NCBI GenBank assembly: GCA_964426415.1
Contig: CAYRQM010000020.1
Coordinates: forward strand, 1 to 31,417
Direction: 5' to 3'
Source of the DNA: UBA3792 sp964426415
GTDB lineage: Bacteria > Bacillota > Clostridia > Christensenellales > CAG-138
DNA length: 31,417 bases
The first letter of the stretch is position 1, and every line of letters starts with the position of its first letter. Made by a program: the position numbers and the translations under genes. The notes under the pieces are model-generated. The model was not told where the DNA came from. It was given only the letters and a program-made list of their open reading frames with translations, and did no database searches. Below, piece by piece: positions 16,772 to 23,839 of this stretch.

Positions 16772-16780
16772 AGTATACCA
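16772..16780 (-). promoter_or_regulatory. Extended -10 promoter for mreC-mreD-PBP2
   Basis: On the minus strand TGG followed by TATACT (16772-16777) forms an extended -10 box about 28 bp before the GTG start. No good -35 box is visible. Confidence 0.6.
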
Positions 16781-16811
16781 CACAAGATTCGGACGGACGG
16801 TGAACTTTCGG

Positions 16812-16976
16812 TTAATTTGCTTTCCAGATCCAAATGGCAGCGCCAATCAGCACCAGCGCTCCCACGCAAAAGAACGCCCACAGCGGCAGGCAGCACAGCA
16901 GGATTGCCAGCCCGACGCCTGCCAAGACAAGCGCCAAGATTTGCTTGGTCTTGCAATTCATACACGGTTTGCGCAT
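16812..16976 (-). CDS. Small membrane protein, unknown function
   Basis: This 54-residue protein begins MRKPCMNCKTKQ with a Cys-x2-Cys pair, then one long or two short membrane helices (about 13-50). It ends in a short basic tail. The start has a strong GGGAGGG site. I recognise no family. It lies upstream of mreC on the same strand, separated by 67 bp containing the mreC promoter, and divergent from the ABC ATPase. A weak TATCAT box (17002-17007 on the minus strand) could be its -10 element. Confidence 0.65.
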   Translation of the reverse strand: MRKPCMNCKTKQILALVLAGVGLAILLCCLPLWAFFCVGALVLIGAAIWIWKAN

Positions 16977-17089
16977 CGACAGAACCCTCCCCCTTTTTTT
17001 CATGATACGCAAATGTGCGCCGTCGTGTGACGGAACGCCACAGGGCGCGGATGAATAGTATGGAACAGATGTCAAAAGGAGGCGCAGAC

Positions 17090-17833
17090 ATGGAAGCGCT
17101 TGTAACCGTTGATTCCGTTTCTCTTGCGTACCATACCCGCGAAGCGGAGACCATCGCCATCGATCATTTGGATTTGACCGTCTATGACGGGGAATTTGTC
17201 GCCATCGTCGGGCCGTCCGGCTGTGGCAAAACGAGCTTGCTTTCCCTCTTTATGGGGCTGATGCAGCCAACCGAGGGCGAAATTCGCTTTTCGACGGACG
17301 GGTTGCGGCTGGGCTATATGCTGCAGCGCGATCATTTGCTGGATCACCGCACCGTGGAAAAGAACGTGCTGTTGGGGCTTGAGGTGCAGCACCGATTGAA
17401 TGCGCAGACGCGTGATCGCGCAATGCAGTTGTTGGAAACCTATGGGCTGGGCGAGTTTATGCGGTTCAAGCCGCACCAGTTGTCGGGCGGGATGCGTCAA
17501 AAGGTAGCGCTCATTCGCACCCTTGCCTTGGAGCCTGACGTGCTGCTGCTGGACGAACCGTTTTCTGCCTTGGACTACCAAACGCGGCTGGACATTGCCG
17601 ACGAGGTCTATCGGATCATTCGAAGCGAGCACAAGACTGCCGTTTTGGTCACCCACGACATTTCGGAAGCGGTGTCGATGGCGGATCGCGTGATCGTGCT
17701 GACGGCGCGCCCCGCCACCCTGCGCTGTGTGGTGCCCATTGCGTTCGACGCGACGCTGTCGCCGTTGGAACGACGGATGCAGCCGTCCTTTCACAGCTAC
17801 TTCGATTGGATTTGGAAGGAGATTCACCCGTGA
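17090..17833 (+). CDS. NitT/TauT-type ABC transporter ATPase (SsuB/TauB-like)
   Basis: This 247-residue ATPase has Walker A GPSGCGKTS (about 42-50), Q-loop MLQRDHLLDHRT, signature LSGGMRQKVAL, Walker B VLLLDEPFSALD and H-loop VTHD. The SsuB/TauB/ThiZ subfamily pairs with SsuC-type permeases and NMT1-like binding proteins. ATG 17090 follows AAAGGAGG. Upstream in-frame starts lack such a site. Its stop overlaps the permease start as GTGA, so the two are coupled. The likely binding protein is the lipoprotein at 8.1 kb. Confidence 0.94.
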   Translation: MEALVTVDSVSLAYHTREAETIAIDHLDLTVYDGEFVAIVGPSGCGKTSLLSLFMGLMQPTEGEIRFSTDGLRLGYMLQRDHLLDHRTVEKNVLLGLEVQHRLNAQTRDRAMQLLETYGLGEFMRFKPHQLSGGMRQKVALIRTLALEPDVLLLDEPFSALDYQTRLDIADEVYRIIRSEHKTAVLVTHDISEAVSMADRVIVLTARPATLRCVVPIAFDATLSPLERRMQPSFHSYFDWIWKEIHP

Positions 17834-18627
17834 AAGCTTTGCCCCGTTCTGCCGCCCATGCGCGGTTTATTCGTTCGCTCAAGCGCAAGGACGCCGCCGT
17901 GCGCATCGCGCAGATTCTGCTGCTGGTGCTGCTGTTCGGCGTGTGGGAGCTGGGCGCAAGGCTGGGCTGGTTCGATGCGTTTATCCTGTCCAGCCCGTCC
18001 CGCGTTTGGCAAACCATCGTTGGGCTTTACCGTGCGGGCGACCTTTGGGTACACATCGGCACGACGCTTTTGGAAACCGTGCTGGGCTTTGTGCTGGGTA
18101 CGCTGTTTGGCGTGCTGCTTGCGGTGCTGCTTTGGTGGCTGCCCGTCGTCAACCGTGTGCTCGACCCTTATTTGGTGGTGCTGAACGCGCTGCCAAAGAT
18201 TGCGCTCGGCCCCGTGCTGATTGTTTGGATTGGCGCGGGCATGGCGTCCATCGTGGTCATGGGTATTTTGGTGTCGTTGGTGGTGACCACCGTGACCGTG
18301 CTGAACGGGTTTATGGCGACGACGGACGAAAAACAGCTGCTGATGCGCACGCTGGGCGCCAACAAATGGCAGATTTTTTCCAAGGTCGTGCTGCCCGCAA
18401 GCGTGCCCGACTTGATCTCGGCGCTGAAAATCTCCGTCGGCATGAGCTGGGTCGGCGTGATTGTCGGCGAATACTTGGTCAGCAAGGCGGGACTTGGCTA
18501 CTTGATTGTGTACGGTGGGCAAGTGTTCAAATTGGATCTCGTCATGGCAAGCGTTGTCATTCTGTGCGTGTTGGCGGCGGGCATGTATTATGCCGTCGCG
18601 CTCTTGGAAGCGCGCATCCGCCGATAG
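17830..18627 (+). CDS. NitT/TauT-type ABC transporter permease (SsuC/TauC-like)
   Basis: This 265-residue membrane protein has about six helices and the EAA loop LLMRTLGANKWQIFSKVVLP, which contacts the ATPase. SSPSRVWQTIVGLYRAGDLW and GMSWVGVIVGEYL are typical of SsuC/TauC. The start is GTG 17830, overlapping the ATPase stop, with an AAGGAG site nine bases upstream. It forms the membrane channel of the split importer. The ligand is unknown: thiamine precursor, sulfonate or nitrate-like molecules are possible. Confidence 0.93.
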   Translation: MKALPRSAAHARFIRSLKRKDAAVRIAQILLLVLLFGVWELGARLGWFDAFILSSPSRVWQTIVGLYRAGDLWVHIGTTLLETVLGFVLGTLFGVLLAVLLWWLPVVNRVLDPYLVVLNALPKIALGPVLIVWIGAGMASIVVMGILVSLVVTTVTVLNGFMATTDEKQLLMRTLGANKWQIFSKVVLPASVPDLISALKISVGMSWVGVIVGEYLVSKAGLGYLIVYGGQVFKLDLVMASVVILCVLAAGMYYAVALLEARIRR

Positions 18628-18669
18628 CCCGCATCCTTGTGCCCGTGCGCGCAAGCCGTGACGGTAAAA

Positions 18670-18713
18670 GGCCGACGTCCTCTTTTGGGGGAGGCGTCGG
18701 CCGATGCTTTTTT
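18670..18713 (+). terminator. Terminator of the ABC ATPase-permease operon
   Basis: GGCCGACG pairs with CGTCGGCC, and the stem continues through CCTC/GAGG with one bulge, followed by GATGCTTTTTT. It lies 42 bp after the stop. Confidence 0.9.
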
Positions 18714-18718
18714 GCGGT

Positions 18719-19609
18719 TTAGAATCCGAACAGATCGCGGAAGCTTGCCGCCTTTTTCGGTTCGGGCTTGACGTAGTGGAAGCCGCCTGTCGGCTCATCG
18801 CAGGAGAAGCCGAACATGGGCTGATCGCTGTCGCCATCGAAGCAATGCTCGGTGTCACAATGATAGCAGACGCCGCCGACCATTTTGTATAGGTGCGACG
18901 GATCGGGGTATTGCCCCGCCGTGCGGAACCCGTTTTGCTGCAAAAGCGTGCGGTACTGCTGCACCGCGTTTTGCGCCGCCGCGCTGCTTGCAAAGCGTGC
19001 GTAGAACAGGCAGCCGCCGTCCATCTGCTCGATGGAAAACGCGGTGCCGCCGCAGTTCCAACGCGGATAGGCGGACAGCAGCGCATCCCATTGCTGCATG
19101 GTGGCAGCATCGCGGGATGCCGCCGCCTGCTCCTCGGCAACGGCGGACGGCAGCTTGGCGCAGCAGTCGGCACAAAAGCGCGTGCCGATGCTGTTTTGCT
19201 TGCCGCAGGACGGGCAGACCGCACCTTGCGCGACGGTGGTTTCGGGCAGCTTCGCGCCGCAGGACGGGCAAAACTTGACGTCCTTCCCCGCCGCTTCGCC
19301 GCATGCGGGACAGATTTTCATATTTTGGGCTGCTTCGTTGGCAAAGGTGTTCGCCGCGCTTGCATAGCTTCCGAAGATGCCGCCAAGCGTGGTCGCCGCC
19401 TGATCGACGGAGGCTTGGTTGACGCTTGTCGCGCCTGCCGTGTCCGTCGGCGTACCTGTGGAACGGTTGATTGCGTTTGCCGCACGGTCTGCCGCTTGGT
19501 TGACCTTTGGGGTTACGACTTGGGTCACCGTCCGTTGGACGGCGTTGTCGACAACGTTGTCTACGGCGCGATTGACGCCGCGTCGGATCGCTCTGTCTAA
19601 AATGCCCAT
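18719..19609 (-). CDS. Double zinc-ribbon protein, unknown function
   Basis: This 296-residue cytoplasmic protein has three parts. The N-terminal 95 residues are rich in Ala, Asn, Val and Thr and look like an amphipathic repeat (VNRAVDNVVDNAVQRTVTQVV, spaced valines). Two zinc ribbons follow (C100, C103, C114, C117 and C132, C135, C146, C149). The C-terminal half (about 165-296) has further cysteines (C186, C200, C248, C251, C256, C270) and aromatic residues. It ends FRDLFGF. I do not recognise the C-terminal domain. ATG 19609 has a GGGAGGG site. It is a single gene with its own promoter, convergent with the ABC operon. Confidence 0.85.
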   Translation of the reverse strand: MGILDRAIRRGVNRAVDNVVDNAVQRTVTQVVTPKVNQAADRAANAINRSTGTPTDTAGATSVNQASVDQAATTLGGIFGSYASAANTFANEAAQNMKICPACGEAAGKDVKFCPSCGAKLPETTVAQGAVCPSCGKQNSIGTRFCADCCAKLPSAVAEEQAAASRDAATMQQWDALLSAYPRWNCGGTAFSIEQMDGGCLFYARFASSAAAQNAVQQYRTLLQQNGFRTAGQYPDPSHLYKMVGGVCYHCDTEHCFDGDSDQPMFGFSCDEPTGGFHYVKPEPKKAASFRDLFGF

Positions 19610-19676
19610 GGTATGCCCTCCCTGTTTTTGTGTTGACGTCGTCATGCGAAAACGATTTGCACGACGGTACAATTTC

Positions 19677-19705
19677 AGTATACCGTATCGCGCGGTACGG
19701 CACAA
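19677..19705 (-). promoter_or_regulatory. Promoter of the zinc-ribbon gene
   Basis: On the minus strand TTGTGC (19700-19705), a 17-bp spacer and TATACT (19677-19682) lie about 68 bp before the start. Confidence 0.75.
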
Positions 19706-19735
19706 GAGGTTTTGTCAATTTTTGGAAGATGGATT

Positions 19736-20617
19736 TTACGTTTGCCCGCGCAGCGTGTCCCACACCACCAGCGCCGTGCCCGCGATCATGATGCAAAGCG
19801 CCACCAAGAACGTCCACGTCAGCGGTTCGCCCACAATCAAGAAGGACAGCAGCGCGCCCACGAACGGGGCAAAGGCGTAATACGCGCTGGTTTTGGCGGC
19901 GCCTAAGGTGCGCTGCGCCCGAATGTAAACAAAGATGCTGAGCCCGTACGCCACAAAGCCGAGCGCCAACGCCGCCAAAAGATAGACGAGCTTTGGAAAC
20001 GGCTCTCCCACCGCGAACGCAATCGCAAGCGAGCCAAGCCCCGAAAAGACGCCCTTGAGCAGCACGATTTGATAGGTGTTTTTGGTGGAGAGCTTGCGCG
20101 TGCAGTTGTTCTCTAAGCCCCAGCACAGGCACGCCGCAAGGACAAACAGCGACCCGACGGAAAATTGCAGTCCGGAATCGTCCTGAACGGACAGCACCGC
20201 GCTCGCCAGCGTGATGAGCGCGATCGCCGCCCAAAGTCGTTTCGAGATGGCTTCCTTGAACAGCAGCAGCGCAAGGAGCGACGTCGCCACAATCTCAAAA
20301 TTGTTCAGCAGCGCCACGTTTGCCGCCGTCGCCGTCTTGAGCCCCAGCATCAGACAAATGGGTGCCGCGATGTCCAATGCGATCATGCCCAAGACGTAGG
20401 GCAAATCCTTGCGTGTGAGCTTTTCGCTTTGGACTTTTCGCGCCTTGGGCACGCACAAATAGACGACGCCGATGCCGATCCCCGCGCCCAAGTACAAAAA
20501 GGCCGCCAAGAAGGTGGGTGCGATCCGGGCAAGCAGCAGCTTGGAAAACGGTGTGCTGATGGCATAGAACACCGCCGCCAAAATCGCCAATAGAATTGCC
20601 GTGCCGTTTTTCTTCAT
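19736..20617 (-). CDS. EamA-type DMT-family transporter
   Basis: This 293-residue protein has ten predicted helices in two EamA repeats. Typical sequence includes AAVFYAISTPFSKLLL at the start of repeat one, NFEIVATSLLALLLFKEAIS, and the repeat-two equivalent AYYAFAPFVGALLSFLIVGE. EamA proteins usually export metabolites or amino acids; the substrate is not apparent. ATG 20617 has a GGAGGG site. It is monocistronic. No clear terminator follows, and its transcript may run toward the zinc-ribbon gene. Confidence 0.93.
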   Translation of the reverse strand: MKKNGTAILLAILAAVFYAISTPFSKLLLARIAPTFLAAFLYLGAGIGIGVVYLCVPKARKVQSEKLTRKDLPYVLGMIALDIAAPICLMLGLKTATAANVALLNNFEIVATSLLALLLFKEAISKRLWAAIALITLASAVLSVQDDSGLQFSVGSLFVLAACLCWGLENNCTRKLSTKNTYQIVLLKGVFSGLGSLAIAFAVGEPFPKLVYLLAALALGFVAYGLSIFVYIRAQRTLGAAKTSAYYAFAPFVGALLSFLIVGEPLTWTFLVALCIMIAGTALVVWDTLRGQT

Positions 20618-20636
20618 GCCGCCCTCCGTTGGTCAT

Positions 20637-20665
20637 AGTATAGCAGATGGGGTGCGGAATGTCGA
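20637..20665 (-). promoter_or_regulatory. Promoter of the EamA transporter gene
   Basis: On the minus strand TCGACA (20660-20665), a 17-bp spacer and TATACT (20637-20642) lie 20 bp before the start codon. Confidence 0.8.
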
Positions 20666-20699
20666 GTCGTCGGCGCGGACTTCGCGCACCGCACGGCTC

Positions 20700-20846
20700 T
20701 GTCATCCTGAGCCTGCGAAGGATCTCGCGTGCAAGCGGGAGATTCTTCCTCGCTGCCGCTTCGTCAGAATGACAGTGGGGGACGGAAACACGCGATAATT
20801 AACATTTCGTTTGAATACCCGCGTACACGTTTCTCGGAAAAGAAAC
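20700..20846 (+). repeat. TGTCATCCTGA palindromic element with flank, copy 1
   Basis: The 75-bp core (20700-20774) begins TGTCATCCTGA and ends TCAGAATGACA, an imperfect inverted repeat. About 70 bp of flank (ACACGCGATAATTA, then CGCGTACACG) is also shared with copy 2 at 20942. The gap 20618-21440 contains these repeats and no convincing gene. Confidence 0.85.
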
Positions 20847-20870
20847 GTGAGAAACGCTCCATCCTGTAGG

Positions 20871-20887
20871 GGCGGATACCATCCGCC
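20871..20887 (-). repeat. GGCGGAT hairpin, reverse orientation
   Basis: GGCGGAT-ACC-ATCCGCC is preceded by CTGTAGG. Together with 2312, 2452, 2574 and 21153 it makes five copies of this hairpin in the window. It lies between the two large palindromic elements. Confidence 0.85.
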
Positions 20888-20941
20888 GGCACTTGTGTGC
20901 GCACACGCTTCACGGAAAAGAGGCGCAAATAACGCATTATC

Positions 20942-21087
20942 TGTCATCCTGCGCCTGCGAAGGATCTCGCGTGCAAGCGGGAGATTCTTCCTCGCTGCCG
21001 CTTCGTCAGAATGACAACGGGGGGCGGAAACACGCGATAATTACATTTCGTTTGAATATCCGCGTACACGTTTTTCGGAAAAGAGGC
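20942..21087 (+). repeat. TGTCATCCTGA palindromic element with flank, copy 2
   Basis: The core (20942-21016) differs from copy 1 by a single base, and the downstream flank is also conserved. The period between the two copies is 242 bp. Confidence 0.85.
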
Positions 21088-21104
21088 GAAAATATCGCTT
21101 TATC

Positions 21105-21169
21105 TGTCATCCTGAGCCTGCGAAGGATCTCGCACGCAAGCTGCACACGACAGGCGGATGGTATCCGCC
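21105..21169 (+). repeat. Left half of the element fused to a GGCGGAT hairpin
   Basis: Positions 21105-21141 match the left half of the 75-bp element. Instead of the right half, the sequence continues TGCACACGACA into the GGCGGAT-GGT-ATCCGCC hairpin (21153-21169) and CCCTACGGAAT. The inverted mosaic at 2409-2520 has the same arrangement, so this compound form has spread as a unit. Confidence 0.8.
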
Positions 21170-21440
21170 CCTACGGAATGGCGACGCGGGCTGCAATCAA
21201 AATGGCGGCAGCGCCGCCATTACCATAATTTCTTCATTCCTTCATTCGCGCCTGTCATCCTGCGCTTGGGGAGAAGCACCGCGTACACGCGACAGAAAAA
21301 GATGCACATTTTCCGCGAAGTTTCCTGTTTATGGGACAGTTCGTTTTGTACAATACAGACGATGACCGAAACCAAGCGGTTGCGGCATCGCAAACACCGT
21401 CTCTACTTTGATTGCGTTCGATACGCAGAAAGGAAATCCC

Positions 21441-21620
21441 ATGTGCAACATTTTTGATGATCTGTTCGATTGGAACGACGACGGCGTCTTGGATCCGGAG
21501 GAGGCGGCAGCGGAGCTGCTCACCTATGAAGGGTTGACAGACGAAGACAGCGCACCCGAAGACGCCTTTGGCGACGACAGCTTCGACGGCGAAGGCGACT
21601 TTTGTTCCGACGATGCGTAG
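21441..21620 (+). CDS. Small acidic protein with a single canonical EF-hand loop
   Basis: This 59-residue protein is very acidic. The loop DWNDDGVLDPEE fits the canonical 12-residue EF-hand exactly: D1, N3, D5, G6, L8, D9 and E12. It is followed by a helix AAAELLTYEGL, and after that come clusters of Asp and Glu and two Cys residues. No signal peptide is seen. It probably binds Ca(II) or another divalent ion; its role is unknown. ATG 21441 follows AAAGGAAA. A possible TACAAT -10 box lies at 21349-21354. A good terminator follows, so it is a separate transcription unit just after the repeat mosaic. Confidence 0.7.
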   Translation: MCNIFDDLFDWNDDGVLDPEEAAAELLTYEGLTDEDSAPEDAFGDDSFDGEGDFCSDDA

Positions 21621-21679
21621 TGTGATCACCTCCGCGCCGCGCATACGGTGAGGACTTTTCCACTTTCCCCTCACCGCGC

Positions 21680-21720
21680 AAAAGGGCGTCCGTTTGGGCG
21701 CCCTTTGCTTTTCTTGCTTT
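21680..21720 (+). terminator. Bidirectional terminator, EF-hand gene and azoreductase gene
   Basis: AAAGGGCG (21681-21688) pairs with CGCCCTTT (21699-21706). On the plus strand GCTTTTCTTGCTTTT follows. On the minus strand TTTTGC follows. It serves two convergent genes. Confidence 0.85.
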
Positions 21721-22367
21721 TAGAAGTATTTTGCCACCAGCCCATCGATCTGCCCGACGGCGGTTTGGATGGCTTCCTGCCGTTCCTGCTCCGTGGTGCC
21801 CGTGCCGTCCACGGGCAGCTCCTCAAATGCCTCGATTCCGATGAACCGCAGGATGTCCCGCACATAGTTTAAGCCCTTGTTGAGCGCGGGCCGCAGAATC
21901 CACGGGATGTCGGCGCCCGACGACTGGACGTAGAAGAACACGCGATGCTTGTTGCCCAACAGCCCGTGCGGCTTGTTGTTGTCGTCAAATTCGATGGTCT
22001 TGCCCGCCTGTACGATGCAATCCAGATACTCCTTCAGCGGTGCGGGAAACGACAGGCTCCACATGGGCGCCGCCAGCACATACACGTCGGCGTCGCGGAA
22101 TTGGTCGCACAGCGATTCGATCTCGGCTACCTCCTGCTGCTCCTCCTTGCTCAGCTGACTGCGCGCCTGCGTGCTGACGATGGCGCTGCGGCTTTCGAAA
22201 TAGCAGCCCTTGAGCTGCGGAACGTGGTGCTTGTACAAGTCCAGCTCCTGCACCGCAATCTGCGGCTCCTTCGCCGTGATCGCCTGCACCAGCTGTCTGC
22301 CGACGGTCTTGGAGGAGGAGTCCTTTTCCTCCTTGGAATTGACGGTGATGTATAGCAATTGCTTCAT
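21720..22367 (-). CDS. FMN-dependent NADH-azoreductase-like flavoprotein
   Basis: This 215-residue flavodoxin-fold protein matches the AzoR/NQO1-like family, which reduces quinones, azo or nitro compounds with NAD(P)H. The phosphate loop region is SKEEKDSSSKTVG. The flavin-binding APMWSLSFPAPLKEYLD is typical. A QSSGAD segment occupies the position of the family's second flavin loop. ATG 22367 is seven bases after an AAAGGAG site; ATG 22373 would be only one base away. It is divergent from an AraC-type regulator, which may control it. Confidence 0.9.
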   Translation of the reverse strand: MKQLLYITVNSKEEKDSSSKTVGRQLVQAITAKEPQIAVQELDLYKHHVPQLKGCYFESRSAIVSTQARSQLSKEEQQEVAEIESLCDQFRDADVYVLAAPMWSLSFPAPLKEYLDCIVQAGKTIEFDDNNKPHGLLGNKHRVFFYVQSSGADIPWILRPALNKGLNYVRDILRFIGIEAFEELPVDGTGTTEQERQEAIQTAVGQIDGLVAKYF

Positions 22368-22446
22368 GTCCATACTCCTTTCTTTTCCAATACTGTGTCC
22401 GAATCATGCTGCCGCTATCCGCCGATTTTCGATTTGCCGTGCGGAA

Positions 22447-22475
22447 TTGCGCCGCTCCGCCCGCTATGCTATACT
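22447..22475 (+). promoter_or_regulatory. Promoter of the AraC-family gene
   Basis: TTGCGC (22447-22452), a 17-bp spacer and an extended TGCTATACT -10 box (22470-22475). This leaves about 110 bp of untranslated leader. Confidence 0.75.
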
Positions 22476-22595
22476 GTGGCAAAGTCGCGCCCGTTTGCGC
22501 TTGCATCCATCGGCGCCGTACAGCATCGCAAAAAACATCGAGAAGCGGCGGCAGCGATGTGCTATCATCAGCCATGTCAGGAGGGAAGAAACGTG

Positions 22596-23480
22596 ATGGA
22601 ACAAATACTTGCCGTGCAGCGGATGCAGGACTATATCTCGGAACATCTCACAGAGGAAATCACACTTTCGGATTTGTCCCGCGTGTCGCTGTTCTCACCG
22701 TGGCATGCCCACCGCCTGTTTCACGCCCATACGGGGCTGACGCCCGCCGCGTACATTCGACGGCTGCGGCTGTCGCGCTCGGCGCAAAGACTGAAAAACG
22801 CGCATTGCCGCGTGTTGGATGTGGCGTTGGATATGGGCTTTGGCAGTGTGGACAGCTACCAGCGTGCGTTTTCCCGTGCCTTTGGCTGCAATCCCAAGGA
22901 ATATGCCAAGTCCCCCGTTCCCATCACGCTGTTCGTTCCCTATGGCGTCAAATTTCGCGCACTCAGAAAGGAGTCAATCGACATGAAAGAAGTACAAAGC
23001 GTATTCGTCCAAGTCATGCAAAAACCAAAGCGGAAGGTTCTCATCAAACGCGGCGTAAAAGCGGAGGATTATTTCGCCTACTGCGAGGAGGTCGGCTGCG
23101 ATATTTGGGGGCTGCTGACCAGCATGGATTCCCTGTGCAAAGAACCCGTTTGCCTGTGGCTGCCCGACGCGTACAAAACGCCCAACACCTCTACCTATGT
23201 GCAGGGCGTGGAAGTGCTGCAGGACTTTGACGGCATCGTGCCCGAAGGGTTCGACGTTATCTCCCTGCCCGCATCCGTCTATTTGCTGTTCCAAGGCGAA
23301 CCGTTTCGGGAGGAGGATTACTGCGACGCAATCATGGCGCTGCGCCACGCCATCGAACGGTACGACCCCGCCCTGATTGGGTACGCGTGGGACGATGCGA
23401 ATCCGCGCATCCAGCTGGAGCCGCGTGGCGAACGCGGCTATATCGAGCTTTGCCCCGTCAAGGCACTGTCGCAAGCATAA
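22596..23480 (+). CDS. AraC-family regulator with GyrI-like effector domain
   Basis: This 294-residue protein has an N-terminal double helix-turn-helix (about 5-105). It includes ITLSDLSRVSLFSPWHAHRL and the conserved second motif VLDVALDMGFGSVDSYQRAF, followed by FGCNPKEY. Residues about 128-292 form a GyrI-like/AraC_E_bind domain of the Rob and SoxS-like drug-sensing type. ATG 22596 is 11 bases after AGGAGG; GTG 22593 directly before it is an equally good start. It is divergent from the azoreductase-like gene, which suggests a sensor for a toxic aromatic or drug-like ligand that controls that enzyme. Confidence 0.92.
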   Translation: MEQILAVQRMQDYISEHLTEEITLSDLSRVSLFSPWHAHRLFHAHTGLTPAAYIRRLRLSRSAQRLKNAHCRVLDVALDMGFGSVDSYQRAFSRAFGCNPKEYAKSPVPITLFVPYGVKFRALRKESIDMKEVQSVFVQVMQKPKRKVLIKRGVKAEDYFAYCEEVGCDIWGLLTSMDSLCKEPVCLWLPDAYKTPNTSTYVQGVEVLQDFDGIVPEGFDVISLPASVYLLFQGEPFREEDYCDAIMALRHAIERYDPALIGYAWDDANPRIQLEPRGERGYIELCPVKALSQA

Positions 23481-23507
23481 TCGATTTTCGGCACGTTGCA
23501 CGCCACG

Positions 23508-23540
23508 AACCTGCCCTGCGCGTATGCAAGGCGGGTTTTT
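23508..23540 (+). terminator. Terminator of the AraC-family gene
   Basis: AACCTGCC (23508-23515) pairs with GGCGGGTT (23530-23537, one G-U pair) and is followed by a T tract. It lies 27 bp after the stop. Confidence 0.85.
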
Positions 23541-23596
23541 GCGTCTTTGCGCACGCAGTATCCGAATAATATATTTTTATTTTGCGAATCTTACTA

Positions 23597-23625
23597 TTGA
23601 TAACTATTCCTTATTAGGATATACT
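23597..23625 (+). promoter_or_regulatory. Strong promoter of the PTPS/QueD-like gene with UP-like AT tract
   Basis: TTGATA (23597-23602), a 17-bp spacer and TATACT (23620-23625). The 35 bp before it are very AT-rich, unlike the surroundings, and could act as an UP element. A perfect inverted repeat TAGGA-TATAC-TCCTA (23615-23629) is centred on the -10 box and could be an operator. Confidence 0.85.
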
Positions 23626-23631
23626 CCTATT

Positions 23632-23839
23632 AAAGAGCGGGGCGGGTCATGGTTCGGATGAGATGGTGCATTGGAGCACAGCCGACCGAACGGGCGTTGG
23701 ACGCTGCGCAAGAGGTTTTGCACGAGCGCGTGCGAACACGGCGTATCTCGGTTCGTTCTGCGGGCGCTGCCCGAACATCTTGGCGACTGCGGGCGCAAGG
23801 AACATCCCGTAAATATATTTTTGAAGGAGTTTTGCTGTT
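23632..23839 (+). other. About 200-nt leader of the PTPS/QueD-like gene
   Basis: The promoter leaves a long untranslated leader. Pairings seen by eye are GTTCGG (23652-23657) with CCGAAC (23686-23691), and a later GTTCG with CGAAC enclosing CGGGC-GCT-GCCCG. CCGAAC could pair with either GTTCG. I recognise no known riboswitch class. A 64-codon reading frame (23649-23843) also ends as ATGA on the next start codon, but its composition is not gene-like. Confidence 0.4.

Noticed and set aside
20699..21141. Possible CRISPR array
   Set aside because: The repeats are 75-145 bp, irregularly spaced and nested with another element, and no cas genes are present.
20601..21457. Short reading frames across the second repeat mosaic
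   Set aside because: They consist of repeat sequence read in different frames, with no family resemblance and no consistent start signals.
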